Assembly: GCA_963821345.1 (NCBI GenBank)
Contig: CAWGDM010000012.1
Coordinates: forward strand, 558,001-622,000
Origin: WHSW01 sp963821345
Lineage (GTDB): Bacteria; Actinomycetota; Thermoleophilia; Solirubrobacterales; 70-9
Reading direction: 5' to 3'
Length of the DNA stretch: 64,000 nucleotides
Both the position numbers and the translations under genes were made by a program. A model generated the notes under the pieces. It saw only the letters and a list, made by a program, of their open reading frames with translations, made no database searches and was not told where the DNA came from. Positions 8,990-17,834 of the stretch are shown in pieces. Positions within the stretch are counted from its first letter, which is position 1. The number at the start of each line of letters is the position of its first letter.

Positions 8990-11497
8990 CTAACCGTGGA
9001 TCAGCGCCGGGCGCCCGAGGTGGTAGCCCTGGGCGTAGTCGACGCCGAGCTCACGCAGTTGGTCGAGCGTCGCCTGGTCCTCGACGCCCTCGCCGATCGT
9101 CCGCATCCCGAGGCTGTTGGCGATCGTGACGATCGACTGCACGATCGCCCGGTCGGCGGCCGACTCGCACAGCCCCTGGACGAACTCCATGTCGATCTTC
9201 AGGAACCTGACCGGCAGGTGCTTGAGGTAGGTGAGCGAGCCGAACCCGGTGCCGAAATCATCAATCGCCAGGGAGCAGCCGAGGCGTTCGATCCGGGCGC
9301 CGAAGGCGCGCAGGTCCTCGCCCGCGGTCGCCGCCGCGGTCTCGGTGATCTCGAAGACGACCTTCGCCGGGTCGGCGCCGCAGCGCTCGAGCGCGTAGCG
9401 GATATGGCCGCCCAGACCCGGGTCGGAGATCGAGCGCGCCGAGAGGTTGATCGCGACCATGCGCCCCGCCGCGGCGACCGCCACCGCGCGGTCGATCACC
9501 CAGCGGTCGATCTCGCGGATCAGCCCGAAGCGCTCGGCGGTCGGCAGGAAGGCGCCCGGCGGCAGCACCGAGCTGTCGGCCTCGACCATCCGGACCAGCA
9601 TCTCGGCGCCGAAGGCCTCGTCGCCGCGCAGGGCAACGATCGGCTGCTCGTAGAGCATCAGGCGGTCGTTGTCGATCGCCTCGCGCAGCTGCCCGACCCA
9701 GGCCAGGCGCTCTGACTCCTCGCCGGTGAACAACTCGTAGCGGTCGCCGCCGCGCCCCTTGGCCTCGTGCAGGGCGATGTCGGCGGCGACCAGCAGGTCT
9801 TCGTCGGTGGAGCCGGTATCGGCGTCGAAGAGCACCGCGCCGGCGCTCGCCCGCGCCGTCACCTGCGACTGGCCCCCGCGGACGGCGCGCAGCAGGGCGG
9901 CGAGCCGGCCGCGGACCGCGTCCTCGGTGTGGCAGTCGAAGAAGACGGTGAACTCGTCACCGCCGAAGCGGGCCAGGAACTCCCCCGGGCGCAGCGCGTC
10001 GCGCAGCGAGATCGCGACCGAGCGCAGCAGCGCGTCGCCGGCTGCGTGGCCGAGCGAGTCGTTGACGAACTTGAGGTCGTCGACGTCGATGATCACCAGC
10101 GCCCCGCGGGCGCCGGGGACGAGCCGGCGGTGGCGCAGCTCATCGGTGAACCGGCGGCGGTTGGCGAGCCCGGTGAGCTCGTCGTGCTCGGCGCGGTGGC
10201 GAAGCTCCTCCTCGGCATGGCGGCGCTCGGTGATGTCGAGCAGCACGCCTTCGACCTGGACCCGGCCGCCTGACCGGGGGCGGCCATAGGCGCCCTCGTC
10301 GCGGACCCAGATCACCTCGCCGTCGCGGGTCAGCATCCGGTACTCGATCGACAGCGGCTCGAGCGTGTCGACGCAGTACTTCTCCTCCACCTCGACCCGG
10401 GCGCGGTCGTCGGGGTGGACGCGGTTCCACCACAGCTCGTTGTCGGTCAGCCACTCCTCGGTCGTGTAGCCGAGCAGCTGCTCGAGCTGGGGCGAGACGT
10501 AGTCCCACTGGCCGCCGGGCCCGTACTCCGCCAGATAGGAGACGACGGGAAGGCGCTCGACCAGCTCGCGGTAGCCGCGCTCGGCGAGCTCGAGGCGGTC
10601 GATGGTCGCGTGGTGGGAGATCGAGGCGACGAGGATCTGGCACACCGACTCGACGAAGCTCAGGTCGTCGACCGACAGGTCGGGCGGCGGGTCGCAGTGC
10701 AGCGCGATCGCCGCCGTCGGCCCCTTGGGGGTGACGACCGCGAAGCCGAGGCCGCGCGGGTGGGCGAACGGGCCGGTCGCGTCCTCGGGCAGCGGCGGCG
10801 GCTCGTCGGGGTCGTCGTCGAGCGAGCCGCCCGAGGCGACCAGCTCCAGCGACTGCTCGGCATCGGCGCGGCGCCAGATCTCAACCGCGTCGACGGCAAG
10901 CTCCTCGCGCAGCAGGACGGCGACCGCGATCCCCAGGTCCTCGAGCGGCGCGTTGCGGAGCATTTGCTGGGCGAGGCTGTTCGTGGCCGCCTGGCGGCGG
11001 TGGGTCACCGCCTGGTCGGAGATATCGCGGACGAAGCCGACGATCAGCTGCTCGGGCGAGCTCACGGTGGTCAGCGTGACCTCGACCGGAAAGACCTCGC
11101 CGTCGGCACGCATCAGCTCGCGCTCGACCCGGTAGCCGGCGCCGGACTCCGGATCTGTGACCAGCCGCCGCAGGCGCTCGAACTCGCGCCCGCGCTGCCC
11201 GGGCGGCACGATCAGCTCGACCAGCTCGGCCCCGATCACCTCGTCGCGCGGGCGCCCGAAGGTGCGCTCGGCGGCCGGGCTCCACTCGACCACTCGGCCC
11301 TCGAGGTCGAAAACGATCAGGCAGTCGACCGAGGCGTCGACCAGCGCCCGCGCGAGCGAGTCGCGGCCCAGCGGCCCGAGCCCGTTCGCCCAAGCCGCCT
11401 GGGCGGCCGGACGCTGGGTGCGCTTCAGTGGGACCGTCGCGGAGCTCGGGCCCGCAGGGCGCCGACGCCCCTTGCTTAGGTCTGTCGTCTGTGCCAA
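8990..11497 (-). CDS. PAS-GAF-PAS-GGDEF-EAL cyclic-di-GMP signalling protein
   Basis: 835-aa soluble sensor for c-di-GMP turnover. Order: PAS (about 48-165), GAF-like (about 170-300), PAS with PAC (about 310-425, ending DITERRHAEEEL), GGDEF (about 435-590) and EAL (about 600-830). The diguanylate cyclase motif GGDEF at 512-516 is intact. The EAL motif reads EML at 632-634, which keeps the metal-binding Glu. DDFGTG and the later EGVE Glu are also present, so both activities are plausible. There is no membrane helix, so the signal is probably cytoplasmic. The gene is monocistronic. Confidence 0.92.
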   Translation of the reverse strand: MAQTTDLSKGRRRPAGPSSATVPLKRTQRPAAQAAWANGLGPLGRDSLARALVDASVDCLIVFDLEGRVVEWSPAAERTFGRPRDEVIGAELVELIVPPGQRGREFERLRRLVTDPESGAGYRVERELMRADGEVFPVEVTLTTVSSPEQLIVGFVRDISDQAVTHRRQAATNSLAQQMLRNAPLEDLGIAVAVLLREELAVDAVEIWRRADAEQSLELVASGGSLDDDPDEPPPLPEDATGPFAHPRGLGFAVVTPKGPTAAIALHCDPPPDLSVDDLSFVESVCQILVASISHHATIDRLELAERGYRELVERLPVVSYLAEYGPGGQWDYVSPQLEQLLGYTTEEWLTDNELWWNRVHPDDRARVEVEEKYCVDTLEPLSIEYRMLTRDGEVIWVRDEGAYGRPRSGGRVQVEGVLLDITERRHAEEELRHRAEHDELTGLANRRRFTDELRHRRLVPGARGALVIIDVDDLKFVNDSLGHAAGDALLRSVAISLRDALRPGEFLARFGGDEFTVFFDCHTEDAVRGRLAALLRAVRGGQSQVTARASAGAVLFDADTGSTDEDLLVAADIALHEAKGRGGDRYELFTGEESERLAWVGQLREAIDNDRLMLYEQPIVALRGDEAFGAEMLVRMVEADSSVLPPGAFLPTAERFGLIREIDRWVIDRAVAVAAAGRMVAINLSARSISDPGLGGHIRYALERCGADPAKVVFEITETAAATAGEDLRAFGARIERLGCSLAIDDFGTGFGSLTYLKHLPVRFLKIDMEFVQGLCESAADRAIVQSIVTIANSLGMRTIGEGVEDQATLDQLRELGVDYAQGYHLGRPALIHG

Positions 11498-11665
11498 GGC
11501 CGAAGCAACCTCCGCCGCCCCAAGGCGGCGTCGTTGTACGTATCGGCACGTGTGAGATTTACGTTAGGCGCGGTGGCCACTACCTACGGGCGCCGGTAGC
11601 GCCTCCCGTGGCAGCGCCACCGCCGCGCGGCCAGGCTGTGGCATCCACCCTTCGAAAGGACCAAG

Positions 11666-12196
11666 ATGAGATCGAGACTTACCGCGATCGGACTGAGCGT
11701 CTTCGCGCTCGCCGCGTTCGGCGTCATCGCGCTCGGATGCGGCAGCGACAACGAAACCTCGACCGCGGCACCGACGGCCGAGTCGGGCGAGGGCGAGGCC
11801 GATGCCGAGTCGGGCGAGGCGGCCGACGAGGGCTCCGCGGCCACCACCCCGGCAGCCGGCGGCGAGACCGTGAAGGTCGAGATGGGCGAGTTCTATTACA
11901 AGCCCGACGCGGTCACGGCCAACGCCGGCGCGGTGACCATCGACGCCCCCAACGTCGGCAACGCTCCCCACGAGCTGGTGCTGGCGAAGACCGACCTCGA
12001 TCCGGCCAAGCTGCCGATCGGCTCCGACGGCGGCGTCGACGAGGCCGCGCTCGACGTGCCCGGCGAGGTCGAGGAGGTCGAGGGCGGAGCCGAGGGCACC
12101 GCGACCCTGGATCTGGCGCCGGGCAAGTACGTGATGTTCTGCAACCTGCCCGGCCACTACAAGTCAGGCATGTACGGCAGCTTCGTCGTCCGCTGA
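11666..12196 (+). CDS. Cupredoxin-domain lipoprotein (plastocyanin-like)
   Basis: 176 aa. A signal peptide ends in the lipobox IALGC (Cys about residue 27), followed by a low-complexity Glu/Ala/Ser linker to about residue 65. The cupredoxin domain then has the full type-1 copper ligand set: His in NAPHELV, Cys in MFCNLPGH, the next His, and Met in KSGMYG. It should be an extracytoplasmic electron carrier tethered to the membrane. AAAGGA precedes the ATG. It stands alone, convergent with the ABC-2 transporter operon. Confidence 0.88.
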   Translation: MRSRLTAIGLSVFALAAFGVIALGCGSDNETSTAAPTAESGEGEADAESGEAADEGSAATTPAAGGETVKVEMGEFYYKPDAVTANAGAVTIDAPNVGNAPHELVLAKTDLDPAKLPIGSDGGVDEAALDVPGEVEEVEGGAEGTATLDLAPGKYVMFCNLPGHYKSGMYGSFVVR

Positions 12197-12209
12197 CCGC
12201 CGCCCTGCG

Positions 12210-12237
12210 AGCTGCGCGCCGCGTCAGGCGCGCAGCT
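12210..12237. terminator. Hairpin at convergent gene ends
   Basis: Perfect 11-bp stem AGCTGCGCGCC / GGCGCGCAGCT with a 6-nt loop. It starts 13 bp after the cupredoxin stop and overlaps the last codons of the ABC permease on the other strand, so it could stop transcription from both sides. No T-tract. Confidence 0.5.
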
Positions 12238-13024
12238 TGTAGCCGCTCTTGAACAGGCGCAGGTTGGCGTAAAACAGCGCCAGCGTCGCCCCGGCGAGCG
12301 CCAGCAGCGAGAGCGCGATGCTCGCCTCGGTGTAGCCGAGGAAGCCGTAGCGGACCAGGTTGATCATGTAGTAGACCGGGTTGAAGTGGGTCAGCGTCTG
12401 CCACGGCTCGGGCAGCAGCGAGGCCGAGTAGAAGACCCCGCCGAGGAAGATCAGCGGCGTGAGCACGAAGGTCTGGGCGACCGAGACGTCGTCGAACTGC
12501 TCGGCGCGGACGCCGATCAACACCCCGAGCTGGCCGAAGAAGAAGCCGACCAGAAACAGCCCCGGCACCAGGATCAGCAGGTGCTCGACCGGCAGGTCGA
12601 TCAGCAGCGAGGCGGCGATGAAGGTGAGCAGCGCGACCACGCCGCCGCGGGTGAAGCCGCCGAGCGAGAACGCGGTCAGCAGCTCCATCGGCGAGGCCGG
12701 CGACGAGAGCTGGTCCTGGATCGCCCCCTGGAACTTCTGCTGCAGGATCGACGAGGCGTTGTTGGAGAACGAGTTCATCGCCCAGGCCATCATGATCAGG
12801 CCGGGGACGACGAAGGTCACGTACTTGAACCCGTGCAGGGTGTCGATCCGGGTGCCGAGCGCGGCGCCGAAGACCGAGATGTAGAGGAAGGTCTCCAGCA
12901 GCGGCGCGCCGATCGTCTGCTTCTTGATCTTCATGAAGCGGTTGATCTCGCGCCGCCAGAGCGTGAAGAAGCGGATCTGCGCGGTGCTCATCCTCAGCCC
13001 GCCGCCCCTCGGGATCGCGCTCAT
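12224..13024 (-). CDS. ABC-2 type transporter permease
   Basis: 266-aa membrane protein with six hydrophobic segments and the ABC-2 family signature near the C-terminus (LLPEPWQTLTHFNPVYYMIN..R). It forms an exporter with the ATPase encoded just upstream. The start ATG at 13024 overlaps the ATPase stop (ATGA); MSTAQIRFF at 12988 is an alternative. Substrate unknown: drugs, lipids or polysaccharide are typical of the family. Confidence 0.88.
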   Translation of the reverse strand: MSAIPRGGGLRMSTAQIRFFTLWRREINRFMKIKKQTIGAPLLETFLYISVFGAALGTRIDTLHGFKYVTFVVPGLIMMAWAMNSFSNNASSILQQKFQGAIQDQLSSPASPMELLTAFSLGGFTRGGVVALLTFIAASLLIDLPVEHLLILVPGLFLVGFFFGQLGVLIGVRAEQFDDVSVAQTFVLTPLIFLGGVFYSASLLPEPWQTLTHFNPVYYMINLVRYGFLGYTEASIALSLLALAGATLALFYANLRLFKSGYKLRA

Positions 13025-13806
13025 ACGAACTCCTCCTCGACGTGCGAGCGCGACAGCTCCTTGCGCCCGACCAGCTCCAGGTAGGCGTCCTCGAGGGTCG
13101 AGACGCGATAACGCGACGAGAGCTCGCCGACCGAGCCCTGGGCCGCGATCTCACCCTCGTTGATGAACGCGATCCGGTCGCAGAGCTGCTCGGCCTCCTC
13201 CAGGTAGTGCGTGGTCAGCAGGATCGTCGTCCCCTCGGAGTTGATCCGCTGCACGTAGTGCCACAGCTCCAGGCGCAGCTCGATGTCGACCCCGGCGGTC
13301 GGCTCGTCGAGGATCAGCAGCCGCGGGCGGTGCATCAGCGCCCGGGCCAAGATCAGCCGGCGCTTCATCCCGCCCGAGAGCGTCCGGGTGCGCTCGTTGC
13401 GCTTCCCGTAGAGCGAGAACGTCTCGAGCAGCTCGGCGGTGCGCTCACGGCGCTCCTTCTTCGGCATCCCGAAGTAGCCCGCGTGGTAGTCGAGCGACTC
13501 CTCGCAGGTCAAAAACCAGTCGAGGTTGAGCTCCTGGGGCGCCAGCCCGACGGCCTGGCGTGCCGGGCCGTAGTCGGCGACCGCGTCGTGGCCAAAGACC
13601 TTGATCTCGCCCCCGGTCGGCTGGGCGAGCCCGGTCGTGCAGTGGATCAGGGTCGACTTGCCGGCCCCGTTCGGCCCCAGCAGACCGAAGAACTCGCCGT
13701 CCTCGATCTCCAGGTCGACGCCCTTCAGCGCCTGGACGCCGGTCGGATAGGTCTTCTCGAGGCCCTCGATGTCGAGCGCCTTGTGCGATACCGCCTCGAA
13801 GCTCAC
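13021..13806 (-). CDS. ABC transporter ATP-binding protein (exporter type)
   Basis: 261 aa. Walker A GPNGAGKST, Q-loop, signature LSGGMKRR, Walker B LLILDEPT and switch His in LLTTHYLEEAE are all intact. The DrrA-like TTHYLEEAEQLCDRIA block fits exporters. The start is GTG at 13806: its GTGA overlaps the stop of the CorA-like gene, and the encoded VSFEAVSHKALDIEGLEKTY is the natural N-terminus. The three genes 14792-12224 form one coupled operon. Confidence 0.9.
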   Translation of the reverse strand: MSFEAVSHKALDIEGLEKTYPTGVQALKGVDLEIEDGEFFGLLGPNGAGKSTLIHCTTGLAQPTGGEIKVFGHDAVADYGPARQAVGLAPQELNLDWFLTCEESLDYHAGYFGMPKKERRERTAELLETFSLYGKRNERTRTLSGGMKRRLILARALMHRPRLLILDEPTAGVDIELRLELWHYVQRINSEGTTILLTTHYLEEAEQLCDRIAFINEGEIAAQGSVGELSSRYRVSTLEDAYLELVGRKELSRSHVEEEFV

Positions 13807-14792
13807 TCCGAATGAATGTAGTGGGCGCGCGTCCGGCGCTTGCTCTTCTCGGTCGGGTCGACCGTCCACATCGAGCGGATCCACAGCAGCAGGCCAATCG
13901 TCAGCGCGAGGATGATTGCGATCAGCACGATCCCGGTCTCGGTGGTGTCGAACTGGTTGTGGACGAAGTCGACCCCGAGCAGCGCCGTGATCACCGCGAT
14001 CGGGGTCAGGATCGTCGCCAGCGCGGTGAGCGAGAAGCCGATCGCCGAGATCCGCAGCCCGATCAGGTCCGTGAGCGCGCCCGAGACGCCGTCGATGCCG
14101 TCGTCGACGTGGTCGAGCTGCTGCTGGATCCGCTCGATCCCGGCCACGTGGTCGGAGCTCAGCCCGTCGACGTGCTCGAGCTCGACCCCGAGGCGGTCGA
14201 ACAGCCGCCGCTCGGGCGCGACCGCCTTGCGCAGCTCGGTCAGGTCGCCGCGCAGACGGGCGATCGCGGCCTGGCCGCCCATGCGCGAGAACAGACTCTG
14301 CTGGGAGTGGTCCTCGAGGTCGCCGATCTGCTCGACGATCCGCCCCAGCTCGGCCGAGTGCGAGTCGAAGATCGAGCTGAGGACGAGGTAGACCGCGTGG
14401 GCCTCGGAGTGCGCGGGGATCTGGCCCGGGTCGATCTTCGGCGGGTGGCTGAGGTCGTCGGTGACCGTGACCAGCGCGCAGCCGTGGATCAGGACGTTGA
14501 TCTGGTAGATGTCGGGCTCGGGGTTGTCCTCGCCGATCGTCGGATCCCAGGCCCAGACCGGGAAGGCGACCGAATTCGGGTGCACGGTCGGCTTGCGGAC
14601 CTGGGTCGGGCGGGCGGTGATCGTCCGCAGGACCTCGATCGCGTCCGGGTCGAGCTCGAGCCGCTCGGCGAGCTGGGGCGCGATCTCCTCGAACGTGCTC
14701 AGCCCGAGGTCGATCCAGACGAAGCCCCTGGAGGTGATCTGCTCCGCGGCGTCCCGACCCCGCTGCGGCTGAAGCACGACCGGCTTGGCCAT
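13803..14792 (-). CDS. CorA-like membrane protein without the GMN motif
   Basis: 329 aa. The fold is CorA-like: an acidic alpha/beta domain, a long helix with ERRLFDRLG.E..H, and two C-terminal membrane helices (ATILTPIAVITALLG and GIVLIAIILALTIGLLL). Where CorA has GMN, this protein reads LLGVDFVHNQF. GMN is required for transport in characterised CorA and ZntB has a near variant, so this may be a non-canonical transporter or a regulator. It is the first gene of an operon with an ABC-2 exporter, an unusual pairing. Confidence 0.82.
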   Translation of the reverse strand: MAKPVVLQPQRGRDAAEQITSRGFVWIDLGLSTFEEIAPQLAERLELDPDAIEVLRTITARPTQVRKPTVHPNSVAFPVWAWDPTIGEDNPEPDIYQINVLIHGCALVTVTDDLSHPPKIDPGQIPAHSEAHAVYLVLSSIFDSHSAELGRIVEQIGDLEDHSQQSLFSRMGGQAAIARLRGDLTELRKAVAPERRLFDRLGVELEHVDGLSSDHVAGIERIQQQLDHVDDGIDGVSGALTDLIGLRISAIGFSLTALATILTPIAVITALLGVDFVHNQFDTTETGIVLIAIILALTIGLLLWIRSMWTVDPTEKSKRRTRAHYIHSE

Positions 14793-14843
14793 AAGCGAAC
14801 CCTACGAAGTCCGTCGGCGCCGCAGGGTGGCTAGGGTGGCGGC

Positions 14844-16061
14844 ATGAGCGCCACCGCCGTCGCCGAGATCGAGATCCCCGAGCTCGACGACCTCGATCCG
14901 GAGCTTCGCGGCCCCGCCTTCGACGCGCGGATGGCCGAGCTTGCCGCCGAGACCTGGATCGCCCGCGCCAAGCTCGGGCTGGTGGTCATCGACCGCGAGT
15001 CGGGCGAGTTCTTCCTGCGCTCCAAGCAGGCGACCTTCCCCGGCAAGGCCCTGGCCGAGCTGTTCGACATGAAGTCGGGAGCGCTGGGCGAGGAGGTCGC
15101 CCGCAACATCCTCCACATCGACGGCGACGACCACCGGCGGCTGCGCAACCTGGTCAACCCGGCGTTCACGCCCCGCGCCGCCGACTCCTGGCGGCCGGTG
15201 ATGCGCGAGTTCGTCTCCGAGCTCTTCGCGACGATCGCCGGGGCGGGCGAGTGCGACGCGGTCGAGGCGCTCTGTAAGCCCTATCCGGCGATGACGATCG
15301 CGACCGTCGTCGGGGCGCCGACCGCCGACGCCGACCGGCTGGCGACCTGGTCGCGCTGGATCCAGCTGCAGTTCGACGGCCCGACCCTGGCCGAGCACCG
15401 CGACGAGGTCGAGCTCGCCTGCGAGGAGCTCTACGCCTACCTCGACGTCCTGATCGCCGACAAGCGCGCGAACCCGGGCGAGGACCTGCTCTCGACCCTG
15501 ATCGCCGCCCGCGACGGCGACGACCGCCTCGACGACGCCGAGCTTCGCAACCTGGTCCTCAACGTCCTCGTCGGCGGCGTCGACACGACCCAGTCGCAGC
15601 TCGCCCACGCGCTGCGGCTGTTCGCGGGCCACCCCGATCAGTGGGAGCTGCTCGCGCGCGAGCCGGAATTAGCGGCGAACGCGGTCTCGGAGATCATCCG
15701 GGTCGCGCCGGTGACCCCGTTCACGGCCCGGATCGTGCTCGAGGACCTCGAGCACCGCGGGGTGCTGTTCCCCAAGGACACGATCGTGATCGTCTGCGCG
15801 CACCAGGCCAACCGCGACGCCGAGGGCGGCGGCCCCGGGTTCGACATCACCCGTGAGGACGCCGGCAAGCGGGCGCTGACCTTCGGCGCCGGGATCCATT
15901 ACTGCCTGGGCGCCAACCTCGCCCGCGCCGAGCTCGGCGAGGCGCTCGCCCACCTGGCGCCGAGGATGCCCGGGCTGGAGCTGACCGCCGAGCCCGAGTA
16001 CGGCTCGATCCACGGCGTCTACGGGCTCGACTCGCTGCCGGTGCGCTGGCGGGCGTCCTAG
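14844..16061 (+). CDS. Cytochrome P450
   Basis: 405-aa soluble bacterial P450. The I-helix reads GGVDTT (244-249; usual form AGxDTT), the K-helix ExxR is EIIR (283-286), and the haem-binding loop FGAGIHYCLG has the axial Cys at 354. The first residue of the oxygen-binding motif is Gly rather than Ala, which is tolerated. The substrate cannot be read from sequence. There is no ferredoxin gene beside it, so redox partners are encoded elsewhere. Its stop overlaps the stop of the convergent GST-like gene in the tetramer CTAG. Confidence 0.93.
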   Translation: MSATAVAEIEIPELDDLDPELRGPAFDARMAELAAETWIARAKLGLVVIDRESGEFFLRSKQATFPGKALAELFDMKSGALGEEVARNILHIDGDDHRRLRNLVNPAFTPRAADSWRPVMREFVSELFATIAGAGECDAVEALCKPYPAMTIATVVGAPTADADRLATWSRWIQLQFDGPTLAEHRDEVELACEELYAYLDVLIADKRANPGEDLLSTLIAARDGDDRLDDAELRNLVLNVLVGGVDTTQSQLAHALRLFAGHPDQWELLAREPELAANAVSEIIRVAPVTPFTARIVLEDLEHRGVLFPKDTIVIVCAHQANRDAEGGGPGFDITREDAGKRALTFGAGIHYCLGANLARAELGEALAHLAPRMPGLELTAEPEYGSIHGVYGLDSLPVRWRAS

Positions 16062-16825
16062 CCGGTCGCGAAGACCCGCTCGACCAGCGCGCCCGCCGGC
16101 CGCGACTCGATCTCCGGCGCCAGGTCGTTGCGGTAGGCGAGCAGCGCCAGGCTCGGAGCGATCATCAGGTCGGCCGCGTTGAGCTGTTCGCCGTTCAGCG
16201 TCCCGTCGGCGATCAGGGCGTCGATGTGGTCGAGCAGCCCCGGCAGCTGGTCGAGCATCTCGCGCTCTGACTCGGGAGTCGCCTTGAAGATCTGCCGGGC
16301 GAACATGTTGGTCCCGACCCAGCGAACCGTGTCGTTGTGAAACAGCAGCGGGCCGAGCGGGCCCTCGCCGCCGCGCCCGCGCAGCGAGTCGCGCCCATGC
16401 AGCACGCCCGCGAGCGTCAGCCGCCGGGCGACCATCTGAAACGGGTCGTCGCCCCACGCCAGCGCCGCCTCGACCGCGGCGCGGCGCTCGGGGTCGGCCG
16501 GGTACAGCGCCGGCTCGGGCTGGCGCTCCTCCAGGCGCCGGGCGATCGCGGCGTTGGTCTGCACCCGCTCGCCGTCGGCGAACCTGACCGCGGGCACCGT
16601 CCCCATGCGGTCGGCGAACCACAGGCCGATCGTCCGCCGGCCGTCGCCGAGCTTGCGGTCTCCGCCCTCGGCGGGAAAGCCGCGCAGCCGCACGCCGACC
16701 GGGTGCATCCCGGAGAGCATGTCCTTGCGCCGGAAGTCGATCCCCTTGTGGCGAAGCATCAGCTCGCCGGTCATGCACGCGTGCGATCCGGGGATCGTGT
16801 ACAGGGTGGCTTGCGAGTCGGTGAT
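16058..16825 (-). CDS. Glutathione S-transferase-fold protein, start uncertain
   Basis: The thioredoxin-like N-terminal domain begins LYTIPGSHAC upstream of the first ATG (16774), so starting there would remove its first strand. In the same frame the sequence is open up to a TGA just before 16829 but contains no ATG, GTG or TTG. ATC at 16825 would give ITDSQATLYTIPG, and a misread ATG is the simplest explanation. The C-terminal helical domain carries NAADLMIAPSLALL, typical of GSTs. Actinobacteria mostly lack glutathione, so the thiol partner is unknown. Confidence 0.72.
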   Translation of the reverse strand: MTDSQATLYTIPGSHACMTGELMLRHKGIDFRRKDMLSGMHPVGVRLRGFPAEGGDRKLGDGRRTIGLWFADRMGTVPAVRFADGERVQTNAAIARRLEERQPEPALYPADPERRAAVEAALAWGDDPFQMVARRLTLAGVLHGRDSLRGRGGEGPLGPLLFHNDTVRWVGTNMFARQIFKATPESEREMLDQLPGLLDHIDALIADGTLNGEQLNAADLMIAPSLALLAYRNDLAPEIESRPAGALVERVFATG

Positions 16826-16861
16826 CGGGCGATCCTCTCACGCCTTGGCCGGCGGCGGGGA

Positions 16862-17182
16862 TCAGCCGCGCTTGGCGGCGACCTGGCGAGCGTGCTCGTA
16901 GCGCTCGCGAAGCAGGGCCAGCGCGTGTTCGCGCGACTCGTCGGAGCCGTCGAGGTCGACCGAGACCCAGCCCGAGTCCGGCTTGGTCCAGCGGTGCTGG
17001 CGGGCCTCGCCGCGGGCGATCAGCTCGGCCTTCTGCGCCGGCGGCAGCGGCAGGTCGAGGACCGTCTCGCCGTGCAGGTGTCCGAGCTCGCGGCGGCCGA
17101 CCATGAACCGGGTCGAGCCGAAGCGGCCCTCGGCGAGCGAGACGCCCTCCCACTCGGCCACCTGATCGGTCAACGCGCTCAT
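16862..17182 (-). CDS. Luciferase-domain (DUF5519-like) protein
   Basis: 106 aa from ATG at 17182. The pattern FGSTRFMVGRRELGHLHG followed by DLPLP..QKAELIARG.A..H.W.PDSGWVS matches small actinobacterial proteins annotated as luciferase family. The HLHG and HRW motifs are conserved features. No catalytic evidence. It is divergent from the small gene at 17238. Confidence 0.72.
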   Translation of the reverse strand: MSALTDQVAEWEGVSLAEGRFGSTRFMVGRRELGHLHGETVLDLPLPPAQKAELIARGEARQHRWTKPDSGWVSVDLDGSDESREHALALLRERYEHARQVAAKRG

Positions 17183-17237
17183 TACACCGAGCTTAGCCAG
17201 AGCCGATAGGTTCGCCGAAACCACCGGAGGAGGCCAC

Positions 17238-17532
17238 ATGGCAGTGATGATGACCGTCGAGTTCCCAGCGACGCCCGAGCAATACGACGCGGTCAACGCC
17301 GAGCTCGATGTCGACTAACAACCCAGCCGACGGGCTGATCGTCCACACCGGCGCCGAGGTCGGCCCAGAGATGATGCGGGTGACCGACGTCTGGGAGTCC
17401 GAGGATCACTGGAACCGCTGGAGGGACGGCCGCCTCGGCGCCGCGATCGTCGCCGTGATGGGCGAGCCGCCGGCCGACGCGCCGCCGCCCGACTTCCAGA
17501 TCACCGAGCTGCGCACGGTGATCAACCCGTAG
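17238..17532 (+). CDS. Small alpha-beta barrel protein, interrupted by a +1 frameshift
   Basis: ATG at 17238 follows GGAGGAGG at good spacing and opens MAVMMTVEFPATPEQYDAVNAEL. That frame stops at TAA near 17318, while the protein clearly continues one frame over (DGLIVHTGAEVGPEMMRVTDVWES.DHW.RW) to TAG at 17532. Removing one base near 17305 gives 97 aa, a complete antibiotic-biosynthesis-monooxygenase-like or DUF-type small fold. Function unknown. Sequence error is likely, given the same lesion in many genes here. Confidence 0.65.
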
Positions 17533-17544
17533 GAGACCGTGCGA

Positions 17545-17568
17545 GCGGCCGGCCCTTGGGCCGGCCGC
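17545..17568 (+). terminator. Strong GC hairpin after the small gene
   Basis: Perfect 11-bp inverted repeat GCGGCCGGCCC / GGGCCGGCCGC with a 2-nt gap, 12 bp downstream of the stop at 17532. No T-tract. A factor-independent terminator or 3' stabilising structure. Confidence 0.55.
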
Positions 17569-17834
17569 GCCACCAAGGGGCATCAACCGTCGAAAGTCGT
17601 TTCAGGCGCGGATACCGCGTCTAGGACGACATTGGGCACCACCGGGCGCGACTCGGCTCGGGCGCTGAGTGGCGCCGCGCGATCCGACCCTCACGGTCTC
17701 TGGAAGGCGATAGCGTCGTCTGGCTCCCCCAAGAAGGGTGAGGTTCCAGCCGCTTTTGCGGCGGAACGCACGCCGCGATCCAGGGCGGCGGTCGTTGGGA
17801 CCGGTCCTGGAGCGGCTCGAAGAAGGAGGCGTAG
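17569..17834. other. Non-coding gap before the barrel protein
   Basis: No convincing gene on either strand. It contains a short GCCGC-TTTT-GCGGC hairpin near 17750 and ends with AAGGAGG at the proper distance from ATG 17835. It presumably holds the promoter of the downstream gene, but I see no clear -10/-35 pair. Confidence 0.4.
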
